Origin: Bryum argenteum
Taxonomy: Eukaryota; Streptophyta; Bryopsida; Bryales; Bryaceae
DNA length: 64,000 nt
Assembly (NCBI GenBank): GCA_037043015.1
Contig: CM073331.1
Coordinates: 1,323,501 to 1,387,500 of the forward strand
Reading direction: 5' to 3'
The position numbers and the translations under genes were made by a program. Under the pieces are notes generated by a model. The model ran no database searches. It worked only from the letters and a program-made list of their open reading frames with translations, and had not been told where the DNA came from. Each line of letters starts with the position of its first letter. The first letter of the stretch is position 1. Shown one piece after another: positions 11,421 to 23,700 of this stretch.

Positions 11421-12825
11421 ATTCAAGAAAATTCAAAATCTTTTAGGTACATCAACATCAAAGATATTCTACATTCTATTCCTAGAACATATATTCAGGG
11501 TACCAAATGATTACCACCATAACTTTTCAAAATACTTCATATAGAAACATAAGATTGTTCAATGTACCAACTTTACTCATGACTATATCATTTTGTTTAA
11601 AATACCATGTAATTGTTTTGAATACAAATTTATCGTCACCATGACAAGTCCAAGTTTGAGAATTGAAACATGTACTTCTCATAGGTACAAGCTCTATGAT
11701 CCTCATCTTGAAAATAAAAATAATTCTAGATAAAGACAAGTATCTATTTAAGGTATGAGAAAAGTTTCTCCTTTGTACCAAATTATTTTTAATAAATACA
11801 TGTTATATTCTAGGTACCAAAAGGTATCCTAAGTAAAGTTGTGTTCACATTCTAGATACCAAGGTATCCGAGATAGATACATGTATTCATTTTATTCAAA
11901 TTCGATAATTCAAAGTATTCCCAAGAAATGCATGTATTTATTCGAGCTACCAACTACTCCAACTACTCCATCACCATGACAATCCAAAGGTTTTTCATAT
12001 TCATTTTGGCCCAAAAACCACCATCGCATAAATATTCAAAGTAACCTATTCTAAAAATGAACGTGCATATATACTACCTACCAACTAAAGTCTTTACCAG
12101 AAAATTACTATTTAGGAACATATATATTTAAGAACACATTAACTTGAGAATAAAATGAAATGAATAAGAATACTAATTCTTTTCTAGCGGGGATGGTTTG
12201 AAGAAATTGTTCATTCTACCTATTCTTGGTTATATAGCCAAATGATATTACTTAAGTGGTGTATAATCACTAACCTTTTCATTGCAATGTGCTTCTGTGT
12301 GAGCTCAAAATACTCAATCCTCAATTCTGTTAAAGTGCAATTTAATTCCTTCCATTCCATCTAATTGTGTTTTACAAGGATTTAGATCATCTATGGGAAA
12401 TTTTCCTATCTACAATATTTCTTTTCCTCCAATCCGATTGAGATGATTCATGTAAATAATACATTATTTATGGCCGGTAAACAATGTAAAATAATTGCCA
12501 ATCATTTGATTGAAGCACAAAAGGGGGTGCCATCACTTTGCAACATCATTTGTTTGTTCAAAAACACTAACCTTTTTCTTTAGAAAACAAAAACTAACTA
12601 TATTTTCACAAAGTCTAAAAAACAAGACTAAAGGACTTCAATAGAGATTGTTGAAAGAAGCTCAAGCAAAAATTTCCCACTTTCATCAAACATTCATACA
12701 TGTGGAACATTTATACAAACAAATTACGCACTAAAAAAAATACCACAACCAACCAAACCAAGAATTGTTCCTTGCAACTAAAAATCCCATTCAATCATAT
12801 CTAGTTAATCTTATTGTGATTGAAG

Positions 12826-13076
12826 TAGAGGCACCACAAGCCTTGGCTTGGTGGTTAGGGCTTAGGCCCCCAATGAGGAGGTCGTGGGTTCTATTCCCCA
12901 TGCTGGCGTGGTGCTTACCACTATAGTCCACCCAATTATTGTGGGGGGTCTTTGGACCTTGTTGTATGGGTACCTCAAAGCCCTTTGGGGGGATACTATG
13001 TCAAGTATTTTCAAGGCACTAGTAACTAGGCTAGAAACTAGCGTAGTTATAGTGTCCACCCTCGAGAGTGAGAAAT
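12826..13076 (+). mobile_element. tRNA-derived SINE-like element
   Basis: An RNA polymerase III type internal promoter is visible: box A-like tggcttggtgg at about 12845 and box B-like ggttctattcc at about 12887, about 40 bp apart as in tRNA-derived SINEs. Flanking sequence does not fold into a tRNA acceptor stem, so this is not a functional tRNA gene. The non-tRNA body continues to roughly 13076, where another repeat begins; the right edge is uncertain and no target-site duplication was established. Confidence 0.6.
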
Positions 13077-13330
13077 GGCCATATTTGTTACATTGAGACA
13101 ATATGTGCACTTTGAGACTTTGAGCATACATTAGGTCTGCTGGATTTATCCCCGGGCCGGGGATAAAACTTGAATGCAACCTTTGGGCATTAGAGGTATT
13201 CATGTATATTTATATGTAAAAGCCTCAAATTATAAAAAAGATTCAATATTGAACATGTAGAACGGTTTTTCTTTATCCCCGGATGAAATATGAGACTCCA
13301 AATTGTCTCAATATAACAAATATCGCCTTG
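13077..13330. mobile_element. Small foldback/MITE-like element
   Basis: The left arm (ggccatatttgttacattga then gacaat) recurs inverted at about 13290-13330 (minus strand gatatttgttatattgaga). A solitary forward copy of the same end is at about 15081-15125. Inside is a perfect 11-bp-arm palindrome, tttatccccgg / ccggggataaa, at about 13146-13168. No coding content. Confidence 0.55.
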
Positions 13331-13801
13331 GAAGTAGTATTGTTCCAATTTCCCCTTGTCCGGTGGCCGTCGGGATATTAGCATTACGAACGGACACTTC
13401 ATTCACGCCGGCCCCTTAGAAAGGGACTGGAGTTTCTATCTATCTGATTGAAGTAGTAGAAAGAAAATTTGTCCCAGTTGCATTGAGTTTGCCACACATC
13501 TAAAATTTAGCACTCAAAGTCCAACTAAACTTTCCATTGCAGATAAAACCACACTTTCATAACTACTAGAATCGACAGAAGGATCTTCAGGAGCACTCCA
13601 ACCACTACTAATCTCTTCTCTTCTACATTGTAATAGCATACGTTTTTATGAATTTCCATACTCCATGAGCCAAATCAAAGAGCCCCAACAATCGAAAAGA
13701 ATCAAAAAAGTACTTGTCTTCCCTACTCACACTCACTTCCTCCTAGCCTCATGCTTCTCTAATTAATCGTAACAAATGTTGATAGAAGAAGCAAACTGAT
13801 C

Positions 13802-14700
13802 GAAACATCCTTCACCACAATCACCTCCACAACCTCGCCCTCCTCTTCCTTTTATGCACATGTTCACCACAATCAAACTGAACTCGTTCATCGAATACGA
13901 AAAGAATCAATCGCAATCTAATTGTTATAGTTCGAGGTTGACGGAAGAAGAAGCTGCGTGGGATCGAAGGAGCAGATATGTGACAATTGGAACGTCCTTC
14001 ACCACGATCACCTCCACAACCTCGTCTCCCTCTTCCTCGTACTACTGATAGTGCTTTTATGCACACAGACATGTTCATCACCACAATCGAACTAAACTGT
14101 TTCATCGAAACTAACAGAATCAATGCAATCTACATTATCTAAATGTTGCAATAGAAAGAGGTTGACGAAAGAATAAGCTGCTTGAGAAGAAGCAAATATG
14201 TGGCAACTGAAACATCCTTCACCACGATCACCTCCACAACCTCTTCCTGATACTACTGATAGTGCTTTTATGCACACAGAATAAGCACTCAGAAACCGAC
14301 AATCATGTTCACCACAGTCAAACGAAACTGTTCATCGAAACTAAAAAAACTGCAATCTAATCTATCTAGTCATAGTAACAGTAAGAGGTTGACGGAGGAA
14401 GAAGGTGCTTGAGAAGGAGCGGATATGTGACAATAAAGCTAGGCTCCGTCTCATCCTTCACCATAATCACCTTCGCAACCTCGTCTTCCTCTTCCGGGTA
14501 CTACTGATCATAGTGCTTTTATGCACACAGACATGTGATCACCACAATCAAACTAAACTGTTTCATCGAATACTAAAAGAATCGATGCAATCTAATAGTG
14601 AGAGGTTGACGGAGGTAGAAGGTGCTTGAGAAGGAGCGGATATGTGACAATAGAGTCAGGCTCCGTCACATCATTCACCACGATCACCTCGACGTAGGCC
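13802..14700. repeat. About 190-240 bp tandem array, 4-5 copies
   Basis: Units begin near 13805, 13992, 14212, 14452 and 14668 with catccttcaccacaatcacc-type sequence. They continue through tgcttttatgcacacagaca, a tcatcgaa..ctaa block, and gaggttgacgga followed by aagctgcttgag. Each unit has diverged by short indels. The last unit runs into a small minus-strand open frame (14671-14880, ATG at 14880) that I cannot assign to a family, so the array may have grown from the 5' part of a small gene. Confidence 0.85.
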
Positions 14701-14880
14701 TCCTCTTCTTGCAGTGCTAGTACCTTCGCGAACAACAGGATCGTTTGCGCCACCGCCACTCCGCAGATTACGAGGACGATTACATCGTCGATGAGCACTA
14801 GTCTGCAGGCCTGCTTCGACTCCCATCGCCTCTGCTATCGACTGCAACATCTCTGTCGATTGATCCTGAGGGAGCTTCAA

Positions 14881-15572
14881 TCAAAAAGGGTACTAGTTAG
14901 TACTACCCCTGCTTGGGGATCTGCTTGCTTCCTGTTGTAGAATGATGTTGGTGGGTCTGTGAAATGGTAGCACTAGAGCTTGTAGTTTGGGAACTTTGAG
15001 CAGAAAGGTGGGCAGACAAATTTTAATGGAAGAGAGAGAGTGTATAGGAAGTCAACTGCCTTTTAAAGGTTTCATATAAGGCCATATTCATTAAATTGAG
15101 ACAAAATGCACATTTTGAGACTATTAAATCGTTGCCGAACAAAAATGGTTTTTGAACCCAACGATAACTATGACAATAATTGGACATCAATTACCAATAC
15201 ATTGTGGAGCAGAAGTTGTCTTGACGTAAGTTTAGAGAATATAGAACAAATATAACATCCATACAGTAGAAGATGTGGGTAAAAGATTAGTACTTAACAT
15301 CGGCAATGAATAGGACCCATGAGCCATAATGAAGAAGTGTCTTAATGAAGACTACAAGTTTATTTAATATTGTTGTTGTATACATATATATGTTGATGAA
15401 TTCACAACATTTATGAAAAGACATACATATGAATGATTCTATACTATATATAGGCACCATGTGGTGGTTAGCGACCGAATAGAATATGAAACGTTTATTT
15501 AAGGACCATATTTCTAGAATTATATACGGTAGGTAAAGACTTCTTTCAGACAAAAATCTTCTCTTGGAGAGC
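14881..15572. other. Intergenic, no gene recognised
   Basis: AT-rich sequence with one isolated copy of the 13077-type repeat end at about 15081-15125. No frame with family resemblance. Confidence 0.55.
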
Positions 15573-16361
15573 TCACTTCTTCAATAATGCTTCCTCCTTT
15601 GACTTAGCAGCTTCTTCTACTTTTAGCTTGGCCAAACCTCTCATGATATCGTCCCGACGCGAAGGAAAGGAGGTGGAACCCACACCTACTCCATTATAAC
15701 ATGCACTATTGTATCCTACTCTCCCGTATTTTGGTTTTTTTCTTCCAGTGCTATCTGAGGCCTTGCCCACCTTGCCCTCCGAAAGGGACCGTGTCCCTAG
15801 AGGAGGAAGCGGGGACATTGTGGCATTGAGCTTCTTTCTATACATAACTTGAATACATGTTGGTTGTGGCGGTTCAGTGTGAGCAGGTTGGACAAATATA
15901 GGGTCCCTAGAAAGACTTCCCTTCCGAACATATGGAGATCTAGTGATGACGGCTGCACGTACAGTTGGTTCAAAAACAACAACCTTAGGCGTCTCTTTCA
16001 CCTGTTGAGGTTCGGGCGTCGCCTTGAAGAGGAGGTTAAGTTTATGGTTGGTCCCCTCGCCAGATGGCCCATTCGGCGAAAAACAATCCTCTCGACTCGA
16101 CAATACACGCCTCAACGGAGACTGCGAACACACGGGGGTTCTGACTAGACTCCGACTAGGGGGACTATCCACCACGCCATTTTCGATGTCCGCTTTGGAA
16201 TAGTCTATGGCTGCAGATATGGCGTCCGCCGCCGACCGCAACAAATATGGTTTGGAATATGGAAGTGAGTCGCAACTGGCTCCTTCAGAATCTGATCCAA
16301 AGCAAAGACTTTTGGTCAACCCATAAGGATCTCTGGGTTCGAGGATGCTAGTATATACATC
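15573..16361 (-). CDS. Uncharacterised exon, probable 3' part of a decaying gene
   Basis: An open frame of about 262 codons on the minus strand begins after an acceptor (tataacag|GATG) at 16361 and ends at a stop at 15573. The protein is Ser/Pro/Lys-rich and basic, with short SP and RS motifs. It ends in a Lys/Glu helix (KLKVEEAAKSKEEALLKK). No domain recognised. It lies just downstream of the FCP1-like pseudogene on the same strand and may be its last exon. Since the upstream parts are broken, this exon may be non-functional; the open frame itself is intact. Confidence 0.4.
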   Translation of the reverse strand, partial: DVYTSILEPRDPYGLTKSLCFGSDSEGASCDSLPYSKPYLLRSAADAISAAIDYSKADIENGVVDSPPSRSLVRTPVCSQSPLRRVLSSREDCFSPNGPSGEGTNHKLNLLFKATPEPQQVKETPKVVVFEPTVRAAVITRSPYVRKGSLSRDPIFVQPAHTEPPQPTCIQVMYRKKLNATMSPLPPLGTRSLSEGKVGKASDSTGRKKPKYGRVGYNSACYNGVGVGSTSFPSRRDDIMRGLAKLKVEEAAKSKEEALLKK

Positions 16362-16573
16362 CTGTTATACACAATGCTTAGAATGAACTCCGTTGCACAC
16401 TAGCAAACATATACAAAACAAGCAATATTCAACATGAAACACAAACATTGGTAATTAATTACAAATAAACATTTAGTCGAAGCTTGGATTGATTTAATTA
16501 CAAATGATTATGTTACACAAAATTACATCCTAGATAAAATATTTGTTACCTATGCTAAACCCACTGCCCAAAG

Positions 16574-17430
16574 CTAGGACCTAGATCTAACCCTTCTTGC
16601 CTCAACAACCATATTCCACCTAGGAAGATTGAACCGCGCCCCCATATTCTTCGAGGACTGCTTCATTCTATCCATGAGGTCATTTAAAGCCAACTCACCG
16701 GCACTCAAATGATTGACACCAAATTGATGGTTGTCAACATATCTCCGTAGGTTACCCGGTTGGCACCTTCAGTCTAACCCTTGAAGCCACGGTAAGAGTT
16801 CTCTCAGAAAGAAGTCGTCCTCTCCAACATGAGGATTCCAAGTGCAAAGGAACACAACGTTGCCATTCTCATTGAAGATGCTCTTTATTAGAGAGTCGTC
16901 AATGAGAAGGGTATTATCAGAGGAAAAAAATGCGCCCCTAGTAGGGTTGGTGAACAAGGTCTCCGAAAGGAACTTCAAACACATCAATTTCTGACCAACG
17001 TAGAAGAAGCGCCCAGGAGAGCTCAATCTTTGTATATTTTTCCTGGCTCAGGATCGATATAGGACCTTTTGTACCGCAGAAGAGGTGGCCAACAATGGCT
17101 TTCGCATTCTGCTTTTGCATTGAGGTCCACACTTCGACATTATCTGCCAATATGCCATTGAGAAAACCTGGCGTAGAAATTCCCCAAGATTTGGTCGGGC
17201 AAAAACCACCTTAGGACCAACTACAGTTGGAATTCGGTGGTAGAGAATATTGTCCTCCAACTTGTACGACCTTTGTCCAACACGCGTTGTCCTCTACGCT
17301 GTATGACAAATTATACCGTTCAAGTCGAAGACAATGTTCAGCCACTTCCTTAGCGGCGGAGGCGGCGGTATCGAAACGATCACCCTCCTACCCTCGACGC
17401 AATCTACCTGATCAATACACAAAAAACAAA
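16574..17430 (-). pseudogene. FCP1/NIF-type HAD phosphatase-like domain, broken
   Basis: Pieces in three frames line up in order as an FCP1-homology (HAD superfamily) domain. First is the nucleophile-region strand, NIVFDLNGIIC; the family's DxDx(T/V) is DLNG here, as in plant FCP1-like proteins that have lost the second Asp. Next come YRIP-type linker sequence and ARPNLGEFLR (usual RPxxxEFL), then VEVWTSMQKQNA (usual VWSS), then NTLLIDDSLIKSI (the acidic LLIDDS motif), then FLRELLPWL. In-frame stops sit at 17294-17296 and after the PWL segment (16769-16771), with at least two frameshifts between. If it was ever active it would have been a protein phosphatase-like enzyme or a non-catalytic relative. 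Only short domain-like segments survive. Confidence 0.65.
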
Positions 17431-17905
17431 GATATGATGATACTTAATGAAATGATGAGATAGAGGAGGCCGGGAGTGGATAGGAGCGATCAGCTTCCAA
17501 GGTACGCAGATGATGCACGCATATATTGTTCCGGAGCTGGGCATCATAAACATTGATAGGCAATGACAATTAGACATATGCGCAAGTCTCTGAAAAAATT
17601 GTCACTCTTTATATATATGTCTGAAATAATATACATCTTCAAGGTCTGTATAAACTCATGACAACTTCTCAACACTATTGTACAATATAGTATACAAAAC
17701 GTTGCCATAGATGGGGTGGCCGTCCGTGCGCTAGTCATTATGAACCGGTGTTGACACCCTATCAAGACAAATAAATTCATATTAGAAAACATAACTAGAA
17801 CCACTTTCTAGAGTGCCGGATGGAAGAATCCATGCAAGATAAAATCACCCAAAATAATAAGGGTCAGATGTCTGTACCTGATTGGGATCGTCAGCGGCGG
17901 GAGGT

Positions 17906-19370
17906 TTATCGAAAGGAGGAGGGGTTTTCTTGTCCAGTGACGGCGATATCCTTAGCTTTCAACTCGTAGTCGACCAAATCTACATCCATTGTGGATGGCG
18001 ATTGCGACTCCTTCAAACCTCCTACCAGGTCGCCATCCAAGGTAGCCCCAGAGGCATGTTCAGAAAGCTGAGTGTTATCGTCGGGTCGACGATAATCCTC
18101 AGGCTGATCGGCTTCAGCAAGGTTATTCGAGTCCTGCTGATCCTGATCCGCAAGGATTACAACCTCATCGGATGCGCCAACTGCTTGTCCAGCTTCTGTA
18201 GCAGCAGAAGCTTGCTGAGTGAGGTGAGTCGTATCGTCGGGTCGACGATAAACCTCAAGCTGCAAAACCGCAGCAACAGCACTAATGACAAGCTGATTAT
18301 TACTTGAAGGGATGCCGGAGTCAGAAGATGTCCCTTTGGGTCGATGATAGACATGGAAATCATCTCGTCGAGGTTCAGGCGGAGGAGCGCTCATAGACGG
18401 CGACGGAAGTGATACAGTGGCGGCTGGCGGAGCCGGCAGTGACGGCTTTGAGAGGCAGCAGCCGCTACAGCGAACTTAGCCGTCTGTTCTTGCAAAAGTT
18501 TAAACTGCTCTCTTGCCTCATCTTGAAATGCCTGAAGTTTTGCCGCAGCATTAGCCTCAACCTAGGCCACTTTCTCTGTCGCAAGTCGAATTGCGTATTC
18601 AGCATCGGCAAACTTCTTCTGGGCTGCTAGACGCTCCTTCTCTTCCTCCGCCGCTTTCTGCGCCTTAGCCTCCCGCCGCTTCTTCTTCCTATCTAAGTTC
18701 GTCGTCTCCCTGGCCCAGTGGTCCTTCTCAACCTTGATTGTTTTTCCCTTGACAACGAGAGCTTTCATATTAGGTGGGGGAAGATCATCCTTCTCATCAT
18801 CGCTATCCGAAGAGTGAATATCGAACTCACTATCACTCAAATTGACGATGTCTTTTGGATCCGGAGGTTGTCTCTCGACTACTGCGGAGATCGTGACATC
18901 GTCAGCGTTCACAACCTCCTCCTCTTCTGCAGCAGCGTCACCCAAGCGAGCAGCTTCCGATTCTTCAATAGCTCTCTTCTGTTGTGCCCTAGAAGACTCG
19001 ACGTTGCCTTGTCCATCTAGCGCAACCTCGTCGTTCTATTGTTTAACATCCCGCGAGACTGAATCGTCATTAGCCTGCTCCGCGACTACTTCTTCTATTG
19101 AAGCGCCAGCTCCATCATATTGCTCCCCAATAGAGCTCTTCATCCATCAAAGCGTTCGCAGCATTGTCCTGATCGTCGAACTCATCGAAAGCCTCCTCAA
19201 GGACTCCTTCAATGACCTTCCCGACAACTTCTGCAAGGACATCGTTAATAGGCTCGTCTCCGGCGGTGTCATCCGGCTGTTCCATGGCAATATCCGCAAT
19301 GGTTTCATCGTATGGCACGATTGCGTTGTCGTCTTTTGGACTTTCTCCGCCATGATGTACACGTGTGCGC
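17906..19370 (-). pseudogene. Acidic/charged N-terminal region of the FCP1-like gene, broken
   Basis: Minus-strand frames here are long, very acidic then Lys/Glu coiled-coil-like, and read in a consistent 5'-to-3' order but switch frame several times. They are an Asp/Glu-rich part (19115-19360), a DSEFDIHSSDSDDEKDD acidic stretch followed by KKKRREAKAQKAAEEEKE (18562-19020), and a part with three related motifs, YHRPKG, YRRPDDTTHL and YRRPDDNTQL (17906-18394). The repeated peptide comes from a duplicated gtcgggtcgacgata block at DNA level. The order and strand fit the upstream part of the same gene as 16574-17430. Long plus-strand frames here are antisense shadows. Confidence 0.5.
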
Positions 19371-20002
19371 GCCAGAAATGGGGCAGGATCATCTCCTGAC
19401 TCTGATTCCCGGGGGGGGCACAGTGCGTCAACTTAGAAAGTACCTGAGTTCAAAGATATGGGGGTTTTAATTCTTTCGAGGTAAAATTTATATATTTTTT
19501 TATTGTAAGATAACATGAATTAATTGGAAGTTTACATCTTAGAAGAAAATAATGGTAGCGTAAAATACCTCCACTTTGTTTTTTTTTAGAAATAATATCT
19601 GGCAGGCAAAAAAAATTAAGAAAATGAAAATATTAATGGATCAACGTTGATGATCTTGAGATCTTGTGATGGATGAAAAGAGTGAAGAATCTGTCCAAAA
19701 CTCTTGGATGAGATCCAGATGGCGGGGGTATTGATGATTGGGGTTTACTGTTGAGCTTCTTCATTTTCTCGAATCTTTCCTCTTCTTTCCCGTTGTTTAG
19801 ATTTTGGAGCTCGGTTAGGGTTTGCTTCGAAGTCTGTAGAGTAATTTTTGGAACTCTCTGCGTTGCGGCAGTGCTTGTGCGCGTGTTGTGAGGGTGGAGA
19901 GACTTAGTTGTGGTTGCAATTTAGCGATTCATTGAGTGTGATTGCGAGCTTTGGGTCGGTTGCGGTGTTGGGTTTGACGATTGAAGAAGACATTGTTGGT
20001 AA

Positions 20003-20690
20003 GTTTTTACGACCAAAGGGTTTCATTGTTGCTCGTGCTTTTAGTTCATTCTTGTGCATATGCGTGGTGTGGCTGCACATGCGTGATTCTTAGTTTTTGC
20101 GACCAAAGAGTTTCATTGTTGCTGGTGCTTTTGTTCATTGTTGTGCGTGTACGTGGTATGGCTGTGTGTGATTTTGAGTTTTTGCAACCAAAGGGTTTCA
20201 TTGTTGCTGGTGCTTTTGTTCATTGTCGTGCGTGTGCGTGGTTTGGCTGTGCATGATTCTCAGTTTTTGCGACCAAAGGGTTTCATTGTTGTGTATAGTC
20301 TTTGCTCATTGGATGTGTAGGAAGTCATTGATCAATTCTCACAGCACATTTCATTTCGCGAGGTTCCTGCAAAATTAGAGAGGTAAGTTTGCTATTTAAA
20401 CGGAATCCATTTACACAATCAAGCGACGGTACAGTAGAATACTCTATCTGTAAGATAGTTCACAATCATGCATGTTGAATGAGAGGATATATCGATTGGA
20501 CTAATACCTTTACAATCCGATCACTTCCAAGTGTGCATGAACTCTTTTATGCCAGACCCCATATTCTCCCTGAAAAAGCCTTCCTCGGTCACGGTCCACA
20601 AGCAATGCCTACTAGTGCTTTTGTTCATTGTTGTGCGTGTGCGTGGTTTGGCTGTGCGTGTGCGTGTTTCTCAATGGTGTTTCTCAATGT
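20003..20690 (+). repeat. About 85-bp tandem array in the leader of the transposase gene
   Basis: Units starting near 20003, 20092, 20176 and 20261 share gaccaaagggtttcattgtt then gtgcttttgttcattgttgt and gcgtgtgcgtggtttggctg. The fourth unit breaks off at about 20292 and resumes at about 20610, so about 310 bp of unrelated sequence is inserted mid-unit. The array ends about 110 bp before the transposase-like start codon. Confidence 0.8.
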
Positions 20691-20796
20691 TGGGTTCTGA
20701 GTTGAATTGAGTTTCGGGTTGAATTGGGTTTCTAAATGTATAAGCTTGTGTTCGTGTGTTAGGGTTAAAAAGTTCCTCTTCGGTTTATTGTTTCGC

Positions 20797-23700
20797 ATGG
20801 CGTTAAGGATCAAGATTTACGCTCTTGACCACGAAGACGCGGAACCAAGGTTTATTGGGCCTGTTCGGGCTGACGATGGTGCGTCTTACAGCAGTCTTCG
20901 GGAGAGGTTGGAGTCCGTGGGGATTCTGCCGTGGAAGTTTCAATTCTGGGATATTGAAGACAGTTGCCATATCAACGTGAAGTTGGAGAGTTTGAACAGT
21001 ATTGCTGCAGTTGTGCATGTTATCCCAGCTGAAGGTGAAGGCAGTGCAGGTTTCAAGCGCCAGCGCATCGACAAGGACGACATTGAGAGTGTAGGGGGGC
21101 TGCCTTCGAACAATGTGGAGTTGGAGGGGACGACTGAACCAGTTGAGGGATTTGTTGGCGTTATTCCTGCATCGACGTCTAGGGTTACTGGATCGAGTGC
21201 AGTAGAGGCACTGCCCGTTGTGCCGGAGATTCGGTTGCAATCCACCTTAATTTCTGCGGAGATAATGGACAAGTACATCTTGGAGGAGGAGAACCTGAGA
21301 TGGAAGTTGAAGGAAATTTCACTAGAAGACCACGATTGGAAGCTAAAATCTTTTGATCACAATGGCGTGGGGGTCGTGAAGATCTACTGCCTCGAATGTA
21401 ACAAGCATCACGGAGGAATTAGCGGGGATCACACAAGTCATGCTATCCAGAATCTCTTCAACAATTTCAAGGGCAGCCATCTAGGGAGCACGGCACATGA
21501 TAGGAATCGGTGCAAGAGACACAATGTTCCATTCGAACACCATCCTCGATGAGAAGCGGGTAGACTTGGAAAAGGAGTGATTACGACTCTTGAAGATCAT
21601 GCGAAGCTGATAGCAAATGGCTTCGAGATAGTAAAGAAAGTGAATGCTTCGGAGGGGATGGATCAGCCGTGTTTCGAAGTGGTGGGGAATCTGTTGGCGA
21701 CTCAGGTGAAGTGTTTCTGGACGAAGGTGAAGTGCGTAAGCTGCAACCAGTTCTTGCAATTGTGTCCGCCGAAGAGAAATCTTGAACATACGTTGACTGC
21801 CCATGCTGCCGGTTCGAAGCACAAGGAGCTGCCTGAGAAAGCCCAAAGAAAGACACTAGGAGTGCCACTGTCCACAGGGAAGCGAGGGAGACCGAGTCGC
21901 ACTGCTGGATTTTCAAGGAGCCGGAGTCAAACCAGTCTACATTCCTGGTTCCCTCACAGCGGTGAAGGATCTCAGGTAGGTGACTTTACTTCATGGGATA
22001 GAAGGGCTAGGCTTAGATACATTTGCTGGGGATTTAGAGGTCCATCGTGTTCGGATGGAGGTAAGCCCTACAATATCCGTGCACTTATCAATGACACTCA
22101 CCCAGGAAATAATTGGTTTGCTGAACCTTGTTTGCGTGGTGATGTAATGCTCGAAGGAGGTTTGTTGAGTATTGAGGGTGCTTTTAGGCACAAAAATTGT
22201 TTGCGGATCTCTGCTTCTGATGATGGATTTGAGAATCTAACATGTATAAAGTGCGCGCCTATTCCCTCAGAGGATGACTTTAGAATGCGGGTACTTCGTG
22301 AGGATCGAGCAGTTGAGAAGAGGGGCACGAGATCGACAGGGTCAGGTCACCGAGTAGGGTACCTTCACCTGCTAGAGGTGAATTTGCATAGTCGTCAGTT
22401 GTCGAAGAAATTCAGGAGAGAGAGGTCGCTGCATTGGGCAGCAAAGGCTCGGATAGTGCAGCTTAAAGTAAAGAGGCCGACGTTGAAAGAGTCGGCAAAA
22501 TTAGCATCTGATGAACACGATCTAATGAAATTTTGCAGTAACATTCTTGCTGCTCACCGGTCTAGGGTCTTCGGAGGTAAGCCAGCGTTATGGGACTTCA
22601 TGAAGGACTCTGCAGCGAATCTTAATGGAAAGAATTCTGCTCACCGATTTAGTGGTAACAGTAAGGCTTTTGCACAGGCCATAAAAATGTACGGAGGGAA
22701 ACGAATGTGTGACTTATTTGCGCTGAATTATGCTGGACCTGGATACAGCACAGTGAAACGAGATTGTAGAAAAGGGGTTCAGTTTGTCCCCGTTGAGCAC
22801 TCTCAGATTTTTAAGGCCGTTGCTCAGATTTATGCGGATGCGAAGAGAGTCCACGGGATTACAGGGCCAGTCCCTGTGATTCTAGCGAAAGATGAAACAA
22901 AAGTGAAATCCAGAGTCGCGTATGAGCAGAAGTGGGACTCTCTGGCCGGATTCTGCGGGCCCAAGGAGAATCATGTGTGTGTTTCTGACTATAAGCTACT
23001 TGTCGGATCTGGAGACGAAGGCTATAGCCGAGTAGTCAAAGGGTTCCGTACAGTAACAAAGTTGGCGGTTTTGCCAGGGTGGTAGTGGTTAATCCTCTAC
23101 ACAACAAACTGTCCCGTCTAGTCCTCGTCGTTTCGTGTACGTGCAATTGTTTCAATGCAGCGTGGGTGCGGGCCCAGTGGTCTACAATTGAGCGGCTATG
23201 GGAGAAAGATTGCAAAGGGGAAGTTGGCCCCATCGTTGGACATGCAAGCGACGGAGACAGTCGCAGGCGGCAGTTGATGTTGGCAGATTACAAGGAGACC
23301 GGGGGAGTGAGACTAAAACTGGACTGGGAGGGATGGCTATTCTCTGCTGGCGTCGACAATAATGGAGATGCATTTGGTCTGCATGACCAGGATTACATCC
23401 ACAACGGCAAAAAACTCATAAACCCGATTGATCAAGGAGGGCAAACACTGATGCTTGGTCGTGATGTCTGTATGCTGGAGCATGTCGGAGCAATTTACAA
23501 TAAGTTTACTCAAGATGAGCATGGGCTGCGACAAGGTGACATTGACCGCACCGATCGCCAGAACTGGGCGTCTGCTCAAAGACTTTGCCAGAAAAAAGTG
23601 ACGGACTGTTTGGCGAAGGTGCGGCTGGCAGGTGATGTGCAACGAGAGCGGACTATTGGTACAGAGTACTACCTCTCTGTTGTGGGAGATTACATAGATA

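Larger units (their letters stand above)
8667..12822. other. Long intergenic stretch, no gene recognised
   Basis: Upstream of the thioesterase start there is about 4 kb without a supportable gene. It contains a dispersed-repeat copy (10190-11120), a low-complexity tract (11160-11420) and AT-rich sequence. A 69-codon minus-strand frame at 9610-9819 has no recognisable family resemblance. Confidence 0.6.

Noticed and set aside
12838-12905. tRNA gene
   Set aside because: Only box A- and box B-like motifs are present; acceptor, anticodon and T stems do not pair, so a SINE-like remnant is more likely.
18842-19399. 185-codon plus-strand frame
   Set aside because: It is antisense to the acidic minus-strand coding region; Ser/Cys-rich output is the usual shadow of an Asp/Glu-rich sequence.
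20138-20320. Repeated plus-strand frames giving RVSLLLVLLF-type peptides
   Set aside because: They are translations of the 85-bp tandem array and not membrane proteins.
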